Source of the DNA: Persicimonas caeni
GTDB taxonomy: Bacteria; Myxococcota_A; Bradymonadia; Bradymonadales; Bradymonadaceae
Direction of reading: 5' to 3'
Length of the DNA stretch: 64,000 nucleotides
NCBI RefSeq assembly: GCF_006517175.1
Contig: NZ_CP041186.1
Span: forward strand, 3,499,074-3,563,073
The notes beneath the pieces were generated by a model. The model saw nothing but the letters and a program-made list of their open reading frames with translations, made no database searches and was not told the origin of the DNA. This document shows positions 17,017 to 26,392 of this stretch, piece after piece. Made by a program: the position numbers and the translations under genes. How positions within the stretch are numbered: position 1 is the stretch's first letter; each line of letters starts with the position of its first letter.

Positions 17017-18330
17017 TTACGAATCCGGCCCCTCCGCCTTTTTTTCCAGCTTCGCGGCGCTCTCGCCATGTGCCTCTTCAGCCGCTTGTTTGACGGCGAT
17101 GTCGACCAGGTCGGTCGCCGTGGCCTGCGGGTCCCACGGCGTCTTGACCGTGTGACCGTGGGCGACGAGCATTTCGGCGCGGCGCTGGGTGATGGGATCG
17201 TCGAGGAAGTGGCGCAGCCGCTCGAGCTTCTGGGAGGTCTGGGCGACCCACTCGTTTTGCTCGTCGCTGGTGCCGATACGCCGCGACAGCGACAGGTTTT
17301 TTTCGTAGACCTGCACCGCGCGCTCCATCAGCGGGCGGATATGCTTTTGGAGCTCCTCGAAATACAGCGCCACGTGCTCACGGTCGAGGTCGTCGGGGAT
17401 CTCGGCGTTGAAGATGTCCGTGTAGAAATCCTCGTACAGCTTGCCGATCATGTAGCCGGCGGCCATCGACCATTGCGGGTGATGGTGGCGCAGCGCCTCG
17501 ATGTAGTAGAGCTGAGCGCGGGTGAACAACTCGCCTTTCTTCTCGAGATCTTGGCCCATGCGCTCGGTCGGCAGGACCAGTTCGATATCGCGCACCCGCT
17601 CGTGATACGAGCGCCCGAGGCCGAAATGCGCCTGCACCACCAGGTGTGAATCATCCGAGAGCCGCTCGGTCGCCGCGGCCTTCTCGTTGAGCTCGAGCAT
17701 CGTGGTGTAGCCCTGCTCGGCTTCCTTCCAGTCCTCGAGTTCGAGCAACGAATTCGAGCGGCGCACATACGCTTCACACCGGTCGAAGTTACTCAGCTCC
17801 TTGCGAAGCAGCACCTCGGTCATCAATTCGACGACCATTTGGTGCTCGCCCATCTTCTCGTAGGCGTTCGCCAGGCGATAGTAGGCGTCCTTGGCGTCTT
17901 TCTCTTCGGGGTGTTCGTCGATGATCTGGCGGTAATACTTGGCCGCGGGCTGCCAACGCTCGAGCTTCTCGTAGCTCAACCCGGCGTTGTAGAGCGCCGG
18001 CAGATAGTATTTGCTGTCTTTGAAGTACTCGACGACCAGCACATAGTGCTTGGCGGCCTTTTCGTAGCGCCGATCCGAGTACGCCTCGTAGGCCATCTTG
18101 AAGACCTCGGTGACGTCGATCGTCTCGCCCTCGCCGTTTGCGCCCGCCCGAATCAACATCGGATCGAGTTCGAGTCGCTCCTCGGCCGTCGGCGTGCCAT
18201 CGAGCGTCTTCGCGCCCGAGGTCGTCGAACACGCCGAGCCCACCAGCATCACCCCGGCGAGCGCCGATGCCCCCATCAGCCGCCACCACTTGTTCTTCGT
18301 GCTTCGCCCCGAGCCTCTCAATCCCCGCAT
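17017..18330 (-). CDS. TPR-repeat lipoprotein
   Basis: 437 aa from the ATG with GGAG upstream; an alternative start at 18387 adds 19 residues. The N-terminus is a lipoprotein signal with basic region, hydrophobic core (MGASALAGVMLV) and lipobox GSAC near residue 34. The body is made of tetratricopeptide-like repeats: YSDRRYEKAAKHYVLVVEYF, YLPALYNAGLSYEKLERWQPAAKYYRQII, AYYRLANAYEKMGE and others to about residue 330. Such proteins scaffold envelope complexes. It is third in a leftward set with two ArsA-like ATPases, separated from them by about 170 bp, so a link is possible but unproven. Confidence 0.85.
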   Translation of the reverse strand: MRGLRGSGRSTKNKWWRLMGASALAGVMLVGSACSTTSGAKTLDGTPTAEERLELDPMLIRAGANGEGETIDVTEVFKMAYEAYSDRRYEKAAKHYVLVVEYFKDSKYYLPALYNAGLSYEKLERWQPAAKYYRQIIDEHPEEKDAKDAYYRLANAYEKMGEHQMVVELMTEVLLRKELSNFDRCEAYVRRSNSLLELEDWKEAEQGYTTMLELNEKAAATERLSDDSHLVVQAHFGLGRSYHERVRDIELVLPTERMGQDLEKKGELFTRAQLYYIEALRHHHPQWSMAAGYMIGKLYEDFYTDIFNAEIPDDLDREHVALYFEELQKHIRPLMERAVQVYEKNLSLSRRIGTSDEQNEWVAQTSQKLERLRHFLDDPITQRRAEMLVAHGHTVKTPWDPQATATDLVDIAVKQAAEEAHGESAAKLEKKAEGPDS

Positions 18331-18501
18331 TCGCGCTCCAACCTTCTGATTTTCCGATCCAATCGAGAATTCTTTCCCCGTAATCATAGCATCCCTGCAA
18401 GCGTTGTCATGTTCGAGTCGTGGCAGTAGCTACTATCGGCTACATATAGAACGACACCGACACCGACAATTTGTTCCGATCGGATTTCGAGCGGGGGAGT
18501 T

Positions 18502-19698
18502 TCAGGCGCCGAAGATCGCTTCGCGCACGCGGCTCAGGCCTTCGAGACTGTGGATGTCTTGAGCGAAGAAGGGCACTTGAACCATGGGGATGGATTGAGG
18601 GATCTCCTCGCGCAGGCGCAGGAGGCTGCCGGCGTCTTTGAGCGCCAGGGTGTAGAACTCGGCGGCGTTCTCGCGCAGGTTCTCGGCGAGTTCGCGACGC
18701 GTCTCTTCAGACAGCGCGCCGACAGGCTCTTCGAGGGCTTCGAGTTCGTTCATCAGGCTGACGAGCGGGCGTTTGAGCTCCGCTTCGGGCACCCAGTTGG
18801 GATGTACGCGGTTGACCACGAAACCACCCACCGCCACCTGCTGACGGGTGCCGAGTTGCTCGTAGAAGAACAGCGCCTCGTCGAGCTGCAGCGGATCGGG
18901 GGCGGTGACCACCACGAAGGTCGCCTTGTCGCCCATCAGCAGCTCGCGCACCTGGTTGGCGCGGTCGCGAAATCCCTCGAACATCGACGAGAAATTGCGC
19001 AAAAAGACGGCCAACTCGTCGAGAAAGGCGGTGCCGGTAAATTTGCTCAGCGCTTTGACGACGTAAGACGTCCCTGCCGAAAACAGGCCCAGGCCACTGC
19101 GGCCGGTCAGAAGGTTGGGCTTGTAGATCCACTGAAGCGCCTTGTTCTCGACGGCGTCGGCCAAGCGCACCGGCGCCTCCAGAAAGTCGAGCGCGTGGGT
19201 CGTCGGCGGGGTGTCGAGCACGATGAGGTCGTAATCCTCTTCGGTGTGCAACTCCAAGAGCCGCTCGGCCGCGGCATACTCTTGGGTGCCGGCCAAGCTC
19301 GTGGAGAAGTACTTGTAGATCTTGTTGTTGAGGATCTCTTGCCGGTTCTCCTCGCTGGCCGAGTAGCGATCGACCAGGTGATCGAACGACTGCTTCATGT
19401 CGAGCATCATCCCCCACAGCTCCCCTTTGGGCTCGAGTCCGTGCTCGCGAAACTGGTCGAGCGGGATGCGTTGCGGGGTATTCTCCAAGGAACTGACGCC
19501 CAGGCTATTGGCCAGGCGCTTGGCCGGATCGATCGTCAGTACGAGAACCTTTCGGCCCTCGACGGCTGCGTGGAGCGCGATGACGGCGCTGGTGGTCGTC
19601 TTGCCCACACCACCCGAACCGGCGCAAACCACCAGCTCACGTCCGGCGATCAGCTTCGAAAATGCTTCGCGATCAGCTTCCATCGATTGCAGGCTCAT
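18502..19698 (-). CDS. ArsA/Get3-like ATPase, subunit lacking the signature lysine
   Basis: 398 aa. The P-loop VVCAGSGGVGKTTTSAVIAL (about residue 23) is of the ArsA/MinD type, but the first Lys of the deviant Walker A (KGGxGKT) is Ser. Switch regions are present: LTIDPAKRLANSLG and LIVLDTPPTTHALDFL. The long insert (QEYAAAERLLELH; WIYKPNLLTGRSG) is typical of bacterial ArsA-like ATPases rather than arsenite pumps, and no arsB or arsR is near. Its start overlaps the stop of the second ArsA gene by ATGA. The pair probably forms a heterodimer of unknown client, perhaps in membrane-protein targeting. Confidence 0.9.
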   Translation of the reverse strand: MSLQSMEADREAFSKLIAGRELVVCAGSGGVGKTTTSAVIALHAAVEGRKVLVLTIDPAKRLANSLGVSSLENTPQRIPLDQFREHGLEPKGELWGMMLDMKQSFDHLVDRYSASEENRQEILNNKIYKYFSTSLAGTQEYAAAERLLELHTEEDYDLIVLDTPPTTHALDFLEAPVRLADAVENKALQWIYKPNLLTGRSGLGLFSAGTSYVVKALSKFTGTAFLDELAVFLRNFSSMFEGFRDRANQVRELLMGDKATFVVVTAPDPLQLDEALFFYEQLGTRQQVAVGGFVVNRVHPNWVPEAELKRPLVSLMNELEALEEPVGALSEETRRELAENLRENAAEFYTLALKDAGSLLRLREEIPQSIPMVQVPFFAQDIHSLEGLSRVREAIFGA

Positions 19699-20663
19699 TG
19701 CGCTGAGAGGGCAGTCGGCTCTTGTTCGCCCGAAATCTGGGCGGCGAGCTGGTCGGCGATTTTCGAGATGACCGGGAACGTGACGCGGTCGGTGAAGTGA
19801 TACGGCACGTAATACAGCGGCAGATCGACCTCGTTCTCGAGGCGCTCGAGGTACTCGTTCTGCAAGTCGACGCGCTGGCCGCGAAACGACGCCGCGTCCA
19901 AAAAGCCGCCGAGCAGCTCGCTGTCGGGGGCCACGGCGTCACGCGCCTCGTCGATCCAGTCGTATTGTTCTTGGCTGAAAAGCGGCGGGTAAACGCCGTT
20001 GGCGATGATCGAGGTCGTCGCCAGCCCCATGCGCTCTTGGAGCTCGTCGCGCATCATCAGCGTCTCGTTGACCGGCATTTCCTCGGGCAGCGTCACCAGG
20101 TTCAACGCCGTTTTCGCCGGATCTTGGAGCAGGTCTTGGATGCGCTTGGCCTCCTCGTACATATGCCCCGAGCTGATAAACCCGGTGATGACCGACGGGA
20201 TCTGCAAAAAGAAGAGCCCGTGGCCGGTCGCCGGCGCGTCGACCACGACCTTGTCCCACACGTACGAGCCGTCGGTGGCGACCTCGGTGGCGTGAAAATA
20301 GGCCTTGCCGAGCATCAACAGGTCGTTGAGGCCGGGAATCGAGCGCAGAAAGGAGCTGATGATGCGGTTCTCGAACACGGCCTTGTAGATGAGCTTGACC
20401 TTCAAGATCATCAGGCCGTACTCCTCCAGCGCAGCGTCCGGGGTGACGTTGACCGCGAAGAGGTTGTCCTCGACCTCCACGATGTCACTTCCCACGGACG
20501 ACGAGCCGAAAAAGGAGCTCACTTTGTCTTTGACGTTGAGCTCCATCAACAGCGTACGCTCACCGCGCCGCGCGCAGCTGAGCGCGTAGGCCGACGAGAT
20601 GACCGTCTTTCCGACGCCACCCTTGCCGGAGAAAAGCACGAAGCGTTGGTCTTGAAGGCTCAA
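19695..20663 (-). CDS. ArsA/Get3-like ATPase, subunit with intact signature lysine
   Basis: 322 aa. The P-loop FVLFSGKGGVGKTVISSAYA near residue 9 retains the signature Lys that crosses the dimer interface in this family. Switch I (LLMELNVKDKVSSFF) has lost the usual DPA but keeps Asp; switch II is VVVDAPATGHGLFFL. It is the upstream partner of the coupled ArsA-like gene and only about 35% similar by eye, indicating two specialised subunits. A 62-bp gap separates it from ygfZ. Confidence 0.88.
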   Translation of the reverse strand: MSLQDQRFVLFSGKGGVGKTVISSAYALSCARRGERTLLMELNVKDKVSSFFGSSSVGSDIVEVEDNLFAVNVTPDAALEEYGLMILKVKLIYKAVFENRIISSFLRSIPGLNDLLMLGKAYFHATEVATDGSYVWDKVVVDAPATGHGLFFLQIPSVITGFISSGHMYEEAKRIQDLLQDPAKTALNLVTLPEEMPVNETLMMRDELQERMGLATTSIIANGVYPPLFSQEQYDWIDEARDAVAPDSELLGGFLDAASFRGQRVDLQNEYLERLENEVDLPLYYVPYHFTDRVTFPVISKIADQLAAQISGEQEPTALSAQ

Positions 20664-20725
20664 GGGATTCGCCTCACTCGAAGAAACAACTGGCGAGAGT
20701 ACAAATGGGCCGCCCGGCGCGAAAT

Positions 20726-21826
20726 TTAAACCTTGGCTGACGTGGAAGCAAGCGCATATCCCAGCGCCTCGACGCTGGCCGGACGAGCTTCAACCTCGAC
20801 GTCGGTGCCGACCTCGTTGTGGTTGCGCTTGACGTAGCCCAGAGCGATCGGCTTTTGCAGGCGCGGGGACCATACCGAGCTGACCACCTGCCCGACGACC
20901 TTGCCCTCGCGCTCGATATCGGCACCCACGCGCGGCGCCGCGCCTTCTCCGAGCACCAGCGTGCGCAGCAATCGGGCCGGAGTGCCGCGGGTGTCGAGCC
21001 GCGCGATGATCTCTTGGCCCAAGTAGCAGCCTTTATTGAACGAGATGGCGTGGTCGAGTCCGGCTTCCAGCGGGATACGCTCCTCAGTCAGCTCTTTGCC
21101 AAACCTCGGCACACCCGCCTCGATGCGAAGGGTCTCGAGCGTATCGAAGCCCACCGGCGTGACCGCGTCGTTGGCGTCGATCAGGGTCCGCCACACCCGG
21201 TCGGCTGCTTCGCTGGCACAAGAGACGTCGAAGCCCGGCCCTCCTGTCAGCGGCACGCGCTGGATGACGACATCCTCGTCGCCCATCGCGCCCCAGGTGC
21301 CCGCGAACTCCTCCAGGGACGTCACCCGATGCTCGGTGTCACACACCCTGTCGAGCAGCTCGGCGGCCTGCTCGCCGTACAGGCTCACACGCGCGGTCTG
21401 CTCGCTGCGGTCGACCAGCGTGACGTCTTCGGTGATGATGTGCCGGCGAAGGTGCGACAAGAGTCCCGCCTCGAGCACACCCGGCTCGAGGTCGAGCACC
21501 AACATCTCGGGCATATGGAGGACGCGCGCTTCGGCGATGAGCCTGCCGACCTGGTTGACCGCCGTGGTGATCTGGCCGGAGCCTTCCTCAGCCAACTGGA
21601 ACAAATCGCTGGTCACGAGCCCCTGCAGCCACGGCACAGCATCGCTGCCGGTGACCACCAGTGTTTCGCGCCAGGAGTGGTCTGCCAACCCCAGCCCCTC
21701 GCCGCGCACCGCGTGATACTCGGTATCCGGATCGCCAAAATCACCGACGACCTCGACCGCACGCCACTCACTCCACTTGGCGCCGTGCTCGTCGAGCTGC
21801 TCTTTGAATGCCTTCGTTCTGCTCAT
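20726..21826 (-). CDS. ygfZ: YgfZ/GcvT-type folate-binding protein
   Basis: 366 aa. YgfZ proteins are folate-dependent factors for repair or assembly of certain iron-sulfur enzymes. The family signature KGCYLGQE appears at about residue 262 (FNKGCYLGQEIIARLDTRG), with the redox-relevant Cys. The N-terminal GcvT barrel is seen in GLGLADHSWRETLVVTGSDA and LQGLVTSDL, and the C-terminal barrel in GKVVGQVVSSVWSPRLQKPIALGYV. No glycine cleavage genes are near. It heads a leftward set with the two ArsA-like ATPases. Confidence 0.9.
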   Translation of the reverse strand: MSRTKAFKEQLDEHGAKWSEWRAVEVVGDFGDPDTEYHAVRGEGLGLADHSWRETLVVTGSDAVPWLQGLVTSDLFQLAEEGSGQITTAVNQVGRLIAEARVLHMPEMLVLDLEPGVLEAGLLSHLRRHIITEDVTLVDRSEQTARVSLYGEQAAELLDRVCDTEHRVTSLEEFAGTWGAMGDEDVVIQRVPLTGGPGFDVSCASEAADRVWRTLIDANDAVTPVGFDTLETLRIEAGVPRFGKELTEERIPLEAGLDHAISFNKGCYLGQEIIARLDTRGTPARLLRTLVLGEGAAPRVGADIEREGKVVGQVVSSVWSPRLQKPIALGYVKRNHNEVGTDVEVEARPASVEALGYALASTSAKV

Positions 21827-21956
21827 TGACCGCTACCTCGTTCTCACAGGTCGACCATCGACTTTTGCATAACCTAGACACGACCGCATTGCCACCCGCG
21901 CCTTCCGCGTGTTAATTCATCGCCGTCGTAATCGCCCCCCGCGCAGGGTAGTCCAA

Positions 21957-22766
21957 ATGCCGAAGAACTCTCCCAAACCCGCTCGTTCGACCGGTGAGCT
22001 GAGCGACCTGACGGTCGATGAACTGTTGCTCTCCGACTACGAGGGACCGATCCCCACCCACGTCGCCGTGATCATGGACGGCAACGGTCGCTGGGCGCAG
22101 CAACGCGGCATGCGCCGCATCAAAGGCCACCGCCAGGGCGCCCACTCGGTGCGTCGCGTCGTCGAGGCGTGCCGCTACTTGGGCGTCGAGGCGCTCACGC
22201 TGTACGCCTTTAGCACGCAAAACTGGGGACGCCCCGAAGACGAAGTCACCGGGCTGATGACGCTGTTCGACCTCTACATCAAAAAGGAGCGCGAGCGCCT
22301 GATGCGAAACGGGGTGCGAATCCAAGTCATCGGCCAGCGCTCACAGCTCGGCCGGCGCCTGCGCAAGTCGATCACCGATCTCGAAGAGGCCACCGCCGAC
22401 AATCGTGACCTGTTGTTGCAGGTGGCGGTGAGCTACGGCGGCCGTGAGGAGATCCTGCAGGCCGCGCGCAACCTCGCCAAGGCTGCCGTCGACGGCGCCC
22501 TCGCCCCCGACGATATCACCGAAGCCACCTTCGAAGAGCAGCTCTACACCAGCGGCGCCCCCGACCCCGATTTGGTCATCCGCACCAGCGGTGAGCTGCG
22601 CATCAGCAACTTCTTGCTCTGGCAGATTGCCTACAGCGAGCTGTACGTGACCGACGTGCTGTGGCCCGACTTCGACGAGGCGCAACTACTGCGCGCCTTC
22701 GACTCGTTTGGCGGCCGCGAGCGCCGCTTCGGCAAGACCAGGGAACAAATCAAACAATCCGACTAG
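21957..22766 (+). CDS. uppS: Isoprenyl transferase (undecaprenyl diphosphate synthase)
   Basis: 269 aa from ATG; a GTG 48 bp upstream would add residues with no family match. It makes the C55 lipid carrier for peptidoglycan and glycans. All cis-prenyltransferase motifs are present: [20 protein letters not shown] with the catalytic Asp near residue 42, [55 protein letters not shown] and [15 protein letters not shown]. It is followed by thiD after 13 bp. No uppS-frr-dxr-cdsA cluster is present. Confidence 0.95.
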   Translation: MPKNSPKPARSTGELSDLTVDELLLSDYEGPIPTHVAVIMDGNGRWAQQRGMRRIKGHRQGAHSVRRVVEACRYLGVEALTLYAFSTQNWGRPEDEVTGLMTLFDLYIKKERERLMRNGVRIQVIGQRSQLGRRLRKSITDLEEATADNRDLLLQVAVSYGGREEILQAARNLAKAAVDGALAPDDITEATFEEQLYTSGAPDPDLVIRTSGELRISNFLLWQIAYSELYVTDVLWPDFDEAQLLRAFDSFGGRERRFGKTREQIKQSD

Positions 22767-22779
22767 TTTTGGAAACACC

Positions 22780-23628
22780 ATGAGCGATTTTCTTTCGGCC
22801 CTTACGGGCGACATGACGGGCGAGAAGAAAGAAGAGACGCCGCATCCCGTGGCCCTGACGATCGCCGGCAGCGACAGCGGCGGCGGCGCGGGCATCCAAG
22901 CGGACCTGAAGGCCTTCGCGGCGTGCGGCGTCCACGGAGCCTCCGTGCTCACGCTTGTGACCGCCCAGAACACCCAGGGCGTCTCGGGCTTGGAAATGCT
23001 CCCCGAGCATCTGGTTCGTGCTCAATTCGAAGCCGTGATGGGAGACCTGCGGCCCGCGGCCGCCAAGACCGGCGCCCTCGGAAGCGAAGCGGTCATCGGC
23101 ACCGTCGCCGAAGCGCTCTCCGAGCGTCCCATCGACAAACTCGTCGTCGATCCGGTCATTGTCTCGAAGCACGGGGATCCGCTCATGCCCGAGCGTGCCC
23201 AGCGCATGATCCGCGACCGGATGCTCGAAGGTGCGATGTTGGTCACGCCCAACCGTCACGAGGCCGAGGCGCTTTGCGGCCGCGAGGTCGGCAACGTCGC
23301 CTCGATGAAAGAGGCGGCCAAGCGCATCTACGACTTCGGGGTACAGCACGTGCTTATCAAGGGCGCACACTTCGACAAGATCGTGCGCGATATCTTCTTC
23401 GACGGCACCGGCTTTATCGAATTCGGCGCCGACCGCATCGACAGCAGCCGCGTACACGGCTCGGGATGCGTCTATTCGGCCGTCATCACGGCCCGTTTGG
23501 CGCTCGAGGACGAACTGCCCGAGGCGATTGGCTTTGCCCGCGACTTTATCAGCAAAGCCATCGAGAACGCGCCGCTAGTGGGTCGAGGCATCGCTCCCGT
23601 CAACCCGATGCACGAGTACTGGACGTAA
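22780..23628 (+). CDS. thiD: Hydroxymethylpyrimidine / phosphomethylpyrimidine kinase
   Basis: 282 aa; start chosen after GGAAACACC, in agreement with the family apart from a 25-residue extra N-terminus. It phosphorylates HMP and HMP-P in thiamine synthesis. Ribokinase-fold motifs are [20 protein letters not shown] near residue 28, [41 protein letters not shown], and HVLIKGAH; the anion hole and catalytic Cys/Asp appear in [15 protein letters not shown], where HGTGC is usual, so Gly-Ser-Gly-Cys is a mild change. No thiamine riboswitch is visible. Coupled downstream to murF-alr by 3 bp. Confidence 0.93.
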   Translation: MSDFLSALTGDMTGEKKEETPHPVALTIAGSDSGGGAGIQADLKAFAACGVHGASVLTLVTAQNTQGVSGLEMLPEHLVRAQFEAVMGDLRPAAAKTGALGSEAVIGTVAEALSERPIDKLVVDPVIVSKHGDPLMPERAQRMIRDRMLEGAMLVTPNRHEAEALCGREVGNVASMKEAAKRIYDFGVQHVLIKGAHFDKIVRDIFFDGTGFIEFGADRIDSSRVHGSGCVYSAVITARLALEDELPEAIGFARDFISKAIENAPLVGRGIAPVNPMHEYWT

Positions 23629-23631
23629 TTG

Positions 23632-26163
23632 ATGTCACAATCGCCACAGCTCACCCTCGAGCAGATCGCCCGGCTCACCGGCGGCGAACTTCTGTGCGGC
23701 GATGCAGACCTCGTCATCAGTGAAATCGGCACCGACTCACGAGCTCCCTTTGCGCAAAATAGCCTCTTTGTCGCTCTCGACGGCGAGCACTTCGACGGCC
23801 ATCGCTTTATCACCGAGGCGAGTGAGAAGGGCGCCGCTGCCGCGTTAGTGAGCCACGGTGACCCATTGGCTTACCCAGATGTGGCGCTCATCCGAGTCGA
23901 CGATACGCTCGAGGCCCTCCAGCGACTCGCGGCCAGTTGGCGCGGACTCTTCGACGTCCCGGTGGTCGGCATTACCGGCTCGAACGGCAAGACGATCGTC
24001 AAAGACATGCTCGCCAGCATCTTGGCGCAAGAGCAAACCGTCTTTCGCAGCCCCGGCAGCTACAACTCGCAGATCGGTGTGCCGCTCTCACTGCTCGGCA
24101 TCCGCCCCGAGCACGATATTGCCGTGATCGAAGCGGGCATCAGCCGTATCGGTGAAATGGAGCGTCTCGAGCCGATGATTCGCCCGACGCTGGGCATCAT
24201 CACCAATATCGGGCTCGCCCACGCCGCCGGCCTCAACGACCTCGCCACCACCGCGCGCGAGAAGCTCGAACTTTTTGCCAATCTGGACGACCGCCCGCTG
24301 ATCTATCCCGCCGAGAGCAAGCCCCTGGGGCGTTACAAGCTGCCCGGCACCCCTGTGTCATTTGCCATCGCACCTGGCAAAGATGCTCCTGGCGACGAAA
24401 AAACCGACGCTGATTATCTGGTCGAGCGAGTCGCGCAGACCTCCCAGGGGTTTGCATTCTCGGTGCAATTTCCCGACGGCGCACATCACCCGTTCGCCCT
24501 CAACGTGCCCGGTCGCCACAACCTAGCGAACGCGGCGGCGGCGATCGCAGCTGCCGATACTCTTGGTGTGTCTGTCGAGGCCATTCGCGAGGGCTTGGCT
24601 GCCTTCGAACTGAGTCCGTTGCGCCTCGAGATGCACACCACCCAGGAGGGTGTCACCTTCATCAACGACGCCTACAGCTCCGATCCGGTGAGCGCGCGGG
24701 CCGCGCTGAGTGTGCTCGAGCACTATGCCGGCCAACAGCGCGCAATCGCCATCTTGGGCGATATGCTCGATCTCGGCGCGCGCTCGACCGCCGCTCACCG
24801 TCAACTCGGCCAGGTGGTCGCACACACGGGCATCGACCGGTTGATCTGCTACGGCGAGCGCGCGCAGACCATCGGCAAAGCGGCGCAAACTGCCGGCATG
24901 ACGGCCGATCACATCGACTGCGTCGACTCCATCGACACGCTGCACGACCTGCTCGAGCGCGAATTGCGCTCGGGCGACGTGGTGCTGTTCAAGGCGAGCC
25001 GCACCATGGGACTGGAGCGCGCCGCCGAACGCCTCCTCGAGAGCGTGGCGCCGGCCCGGCTCTACATCGACCTCAACGCCATCCGCGACAACTATCACGC
25101 CATTCGCCGCCATGTCGGCGACGGCACGGGGCTGATCGCCGTGGTCAAGAGTTTTGGCTACGGCAACGACTCGACGCGCGTCTCGCAGACGCTCGCCCGC
25201 GAGGGGGTCGACGCGCTCGCCGTCGCATACGCCGACGAGGGCATCCCACTTCGAAAACGCGGCCTGACGCTGCCAATACTGGTCACCAACGCCCTCGCGT
25301 CCGAGGCGGACAAGCTCGTCAAATACGACCTCACCCCGCTGGTCTACTCGCGAGGAGTCGTCGACGCGCTTCGCACCCAAGCGCGCCGCTTCTCTAAACG
25401 CGTGCACGTTCACCTCGAGGTCGACACCGGCATGAACCGCGTGGGGCTCAAGCCCGACGAGACCTTGAGCTTCGCCCGCGAGTTGGCCGCGATCGACGAG
25501 ATCGTCATCGAAGGGCTGATGACCCACTTCGCCGCCGCCGACGACCCCGACGAGGACGCCTTCACCCGCCAACAGATCGACACCTTCAAAACGGTGCTCG
25601 ACCAACTGCACGCCGAAGGCATCCATCCGAATGTGGTCCACGCCGCCAACACCGCCGGCGCCTGGCGCTTTCCCGACGCCCATTTCGACCGCGTGCGCGT
25701 GGGACTCGGTCTCTACGGCCTCTCGCCGACTCCTGCCGTTTCACGTGAAACAGACGGTACACACGCGGCGCTAGCCTTCACCACCCGCATCATCCACCTC
25801 AAAGACGTCGCCGCCGGCGAAACGGTCGGCTACAACCGCACCTGGACCGCCGAGCAGCCCCGCACGATCGCCACGATCGCCGCCGGCTACAACGACGGCT
25901 TCCCCCGCTTCATGTCCAACGGCGGCGAAGTCCTCATCGGCGGCCGGCGCTGCCCGGTCGTCGGCAACGTCTGCATGGACGTGTCGATGGTCGACGTGAC
26001 CGACGTCCCCAACGCCAAGGTAGGCGACGAAGTAGTTATCTTCGGGCACCAAGGCAGCGAGGCGATCACCGTCGACGAAATCGCTGGGCGCGGGGGGACG
26101 ATCAGCTACGAGCTCCTGTGCAATATCTCGCCGCGCGTCCGACGCATCTTCGTTCGGCAGTGA
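23632..26163 (+). CDS. murF-alr: Bifunctional MurF ligase / alanine racemase
   Basis: 843 aa. The N-terminal ~450 residues are UDP-MurNAc-tripeptide:D-Ala-D-Ala ligase: P-loop GITGSNGKTIVKDML near residue 106, PGSYNSQIGVPLSLL, INDAYSSDPVSARAALSVL and ILGDMLDLG. The rest (from about 478, ARLYIDLNAIRDNYHAI) is PLP alanine racemase: AVVKSFGYGND with the cofactor Lys, VHLEVDTGMNRVG, VHAANTAG, and the second catalytic Tyr in GYNRTW, then VGNVCMDVSMVDVTD. It makes D-Ala and joins D-Ala-D-Ala to the wall precursor. ddl is not seen. A TTG three bases earlier is an alternative start. A parS-like site lies inside the racemase part. Confidence 0.95.
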   Translation: MSQSPQLTLEQIARLTGGELLCGDADLVISEIGTDSRAPFAQNSLFVALDGEHFDGHRFITEASEKGAAAALVSHGDPLAYPDVALIRVDDTLEALQRLAASWRGLFDVPVVGITGSNGKTIVKDMLASILAQEQTVFRSPGSYNSQIGVPLSLLGIRPEHDIAVIEAGISRIGEMERLEPMIRPTLGIITNIGLAHAAGLNDLATTAREKLELFANLDDRPLIYPAESKPLGRYKLPGTPVSFAIAPGKDAPGDEKTDADYLVERVAQTSQGFAFSVQFPDGAHHPFALNVPGRHNLANAAAAIAAADTLGVSVEAIREGLAAFELSPLRLEMHTTQEGVTFINDAYSSDPVSARAALSVLEHYAGQQRAIAILGDMLDLGARSTAAHRQLGQVVAHTGIDRLICYGERAQTIGKAAQTAGMTADHIDCVDSIDTLHDLLERELRSGDVVLFKASRTMGLERAAERLLESVAPARLYIDLNAIRDNYHAIRRHVGDGTGLIAVVKSFGYGNDSTRVSQTLAREGVDALAVAYADEGIPLRKRGLTLPILVTNALASEADKLVKYDLTPLVYSRGVVDALRTQARRFSKRVHVHLEVDTGMNRVGLKPDETLSFARELAAIDEIVIEGLMTHFAAADDPDEDAFTRQQIDTFKTVLDQLHAEGIHPNVVHAANTAGAWRFPDAHFDRVRVGLGLYGLSPTPAVSRETDGTHAALAFTTRIIHLKDVAAGETVGYNRTWTAEQPRTIATIAAGYNDGFPRFMSNGGEVLIGGRRCPVVGNVCMDVSMVDVTDVPNAKVGDEVVIFGHQGSEAITVDEIAGRGGTISYELLCNISPRVRRIFVRQ
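25737..25752. other. parS-like ParB-binding site 3
   Basis: CGTTTCACGTGAAACA matches the parS consensus at 15 of 16 positions, differing in the first base. It lies in the racemase-coding part of murF-alr, where it encodes Val-Ser-Arg-Glu-Thr, a loop absent from most racemases. Confidence 0.65.
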
Positions 26164-26211
26164 GTGCGCGGAGGGCGCGGAAGCGCGGAAGCGCGGAAGC
26201 GCGGAGGCCAT

Positions 26212-26392
26212 TGAACCACTCGAAACACGGAAGAGCTATGGAGTACCATGGAAGCACTGAAGAACACTGAGCAATGCCACGCCGCGCCCGGGCAGCGCGC
26301 GGCAACCTGAACTCCGTGTTCACCTCCATCTTCCTCCACGCTTCCACGGTCCTCCATAGCTCTACCGTGCTTCCACGGCCTCAAGGCCTCTA
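26212..26392. repeat. ~180-bp palindromic element, copy 1
   Basis: Begins CATTGAACCACTCGAAACAC and ends near CTTCCACGGCCTCAAGGCCT. Inside, GAGCTATGGAG near the left end is inverted as CTCCATAGCTC near the right end. It is preceded by an 8-bp GCGCGGAA tandem and followed by CCTCCACGG-like nonamers. A second copy, about 90% identical by eye, lies 900 bp away on the other side of the GxxExxY gene in the same orientation. Confidence 0.85.

Noticed and set aside
18502-20663. Arsenite efflux system
   Set aside because: The ATPases lack arsB, arsR or arsD neighbours and the Cys metal site of true ArsA; they are generic ArsA/Get3-like proteins.
22767-22779. Thiamine riboswitch before thiD
   Set aside because: Only 13 bp separate uppS and thiD; no room or matching sequence.
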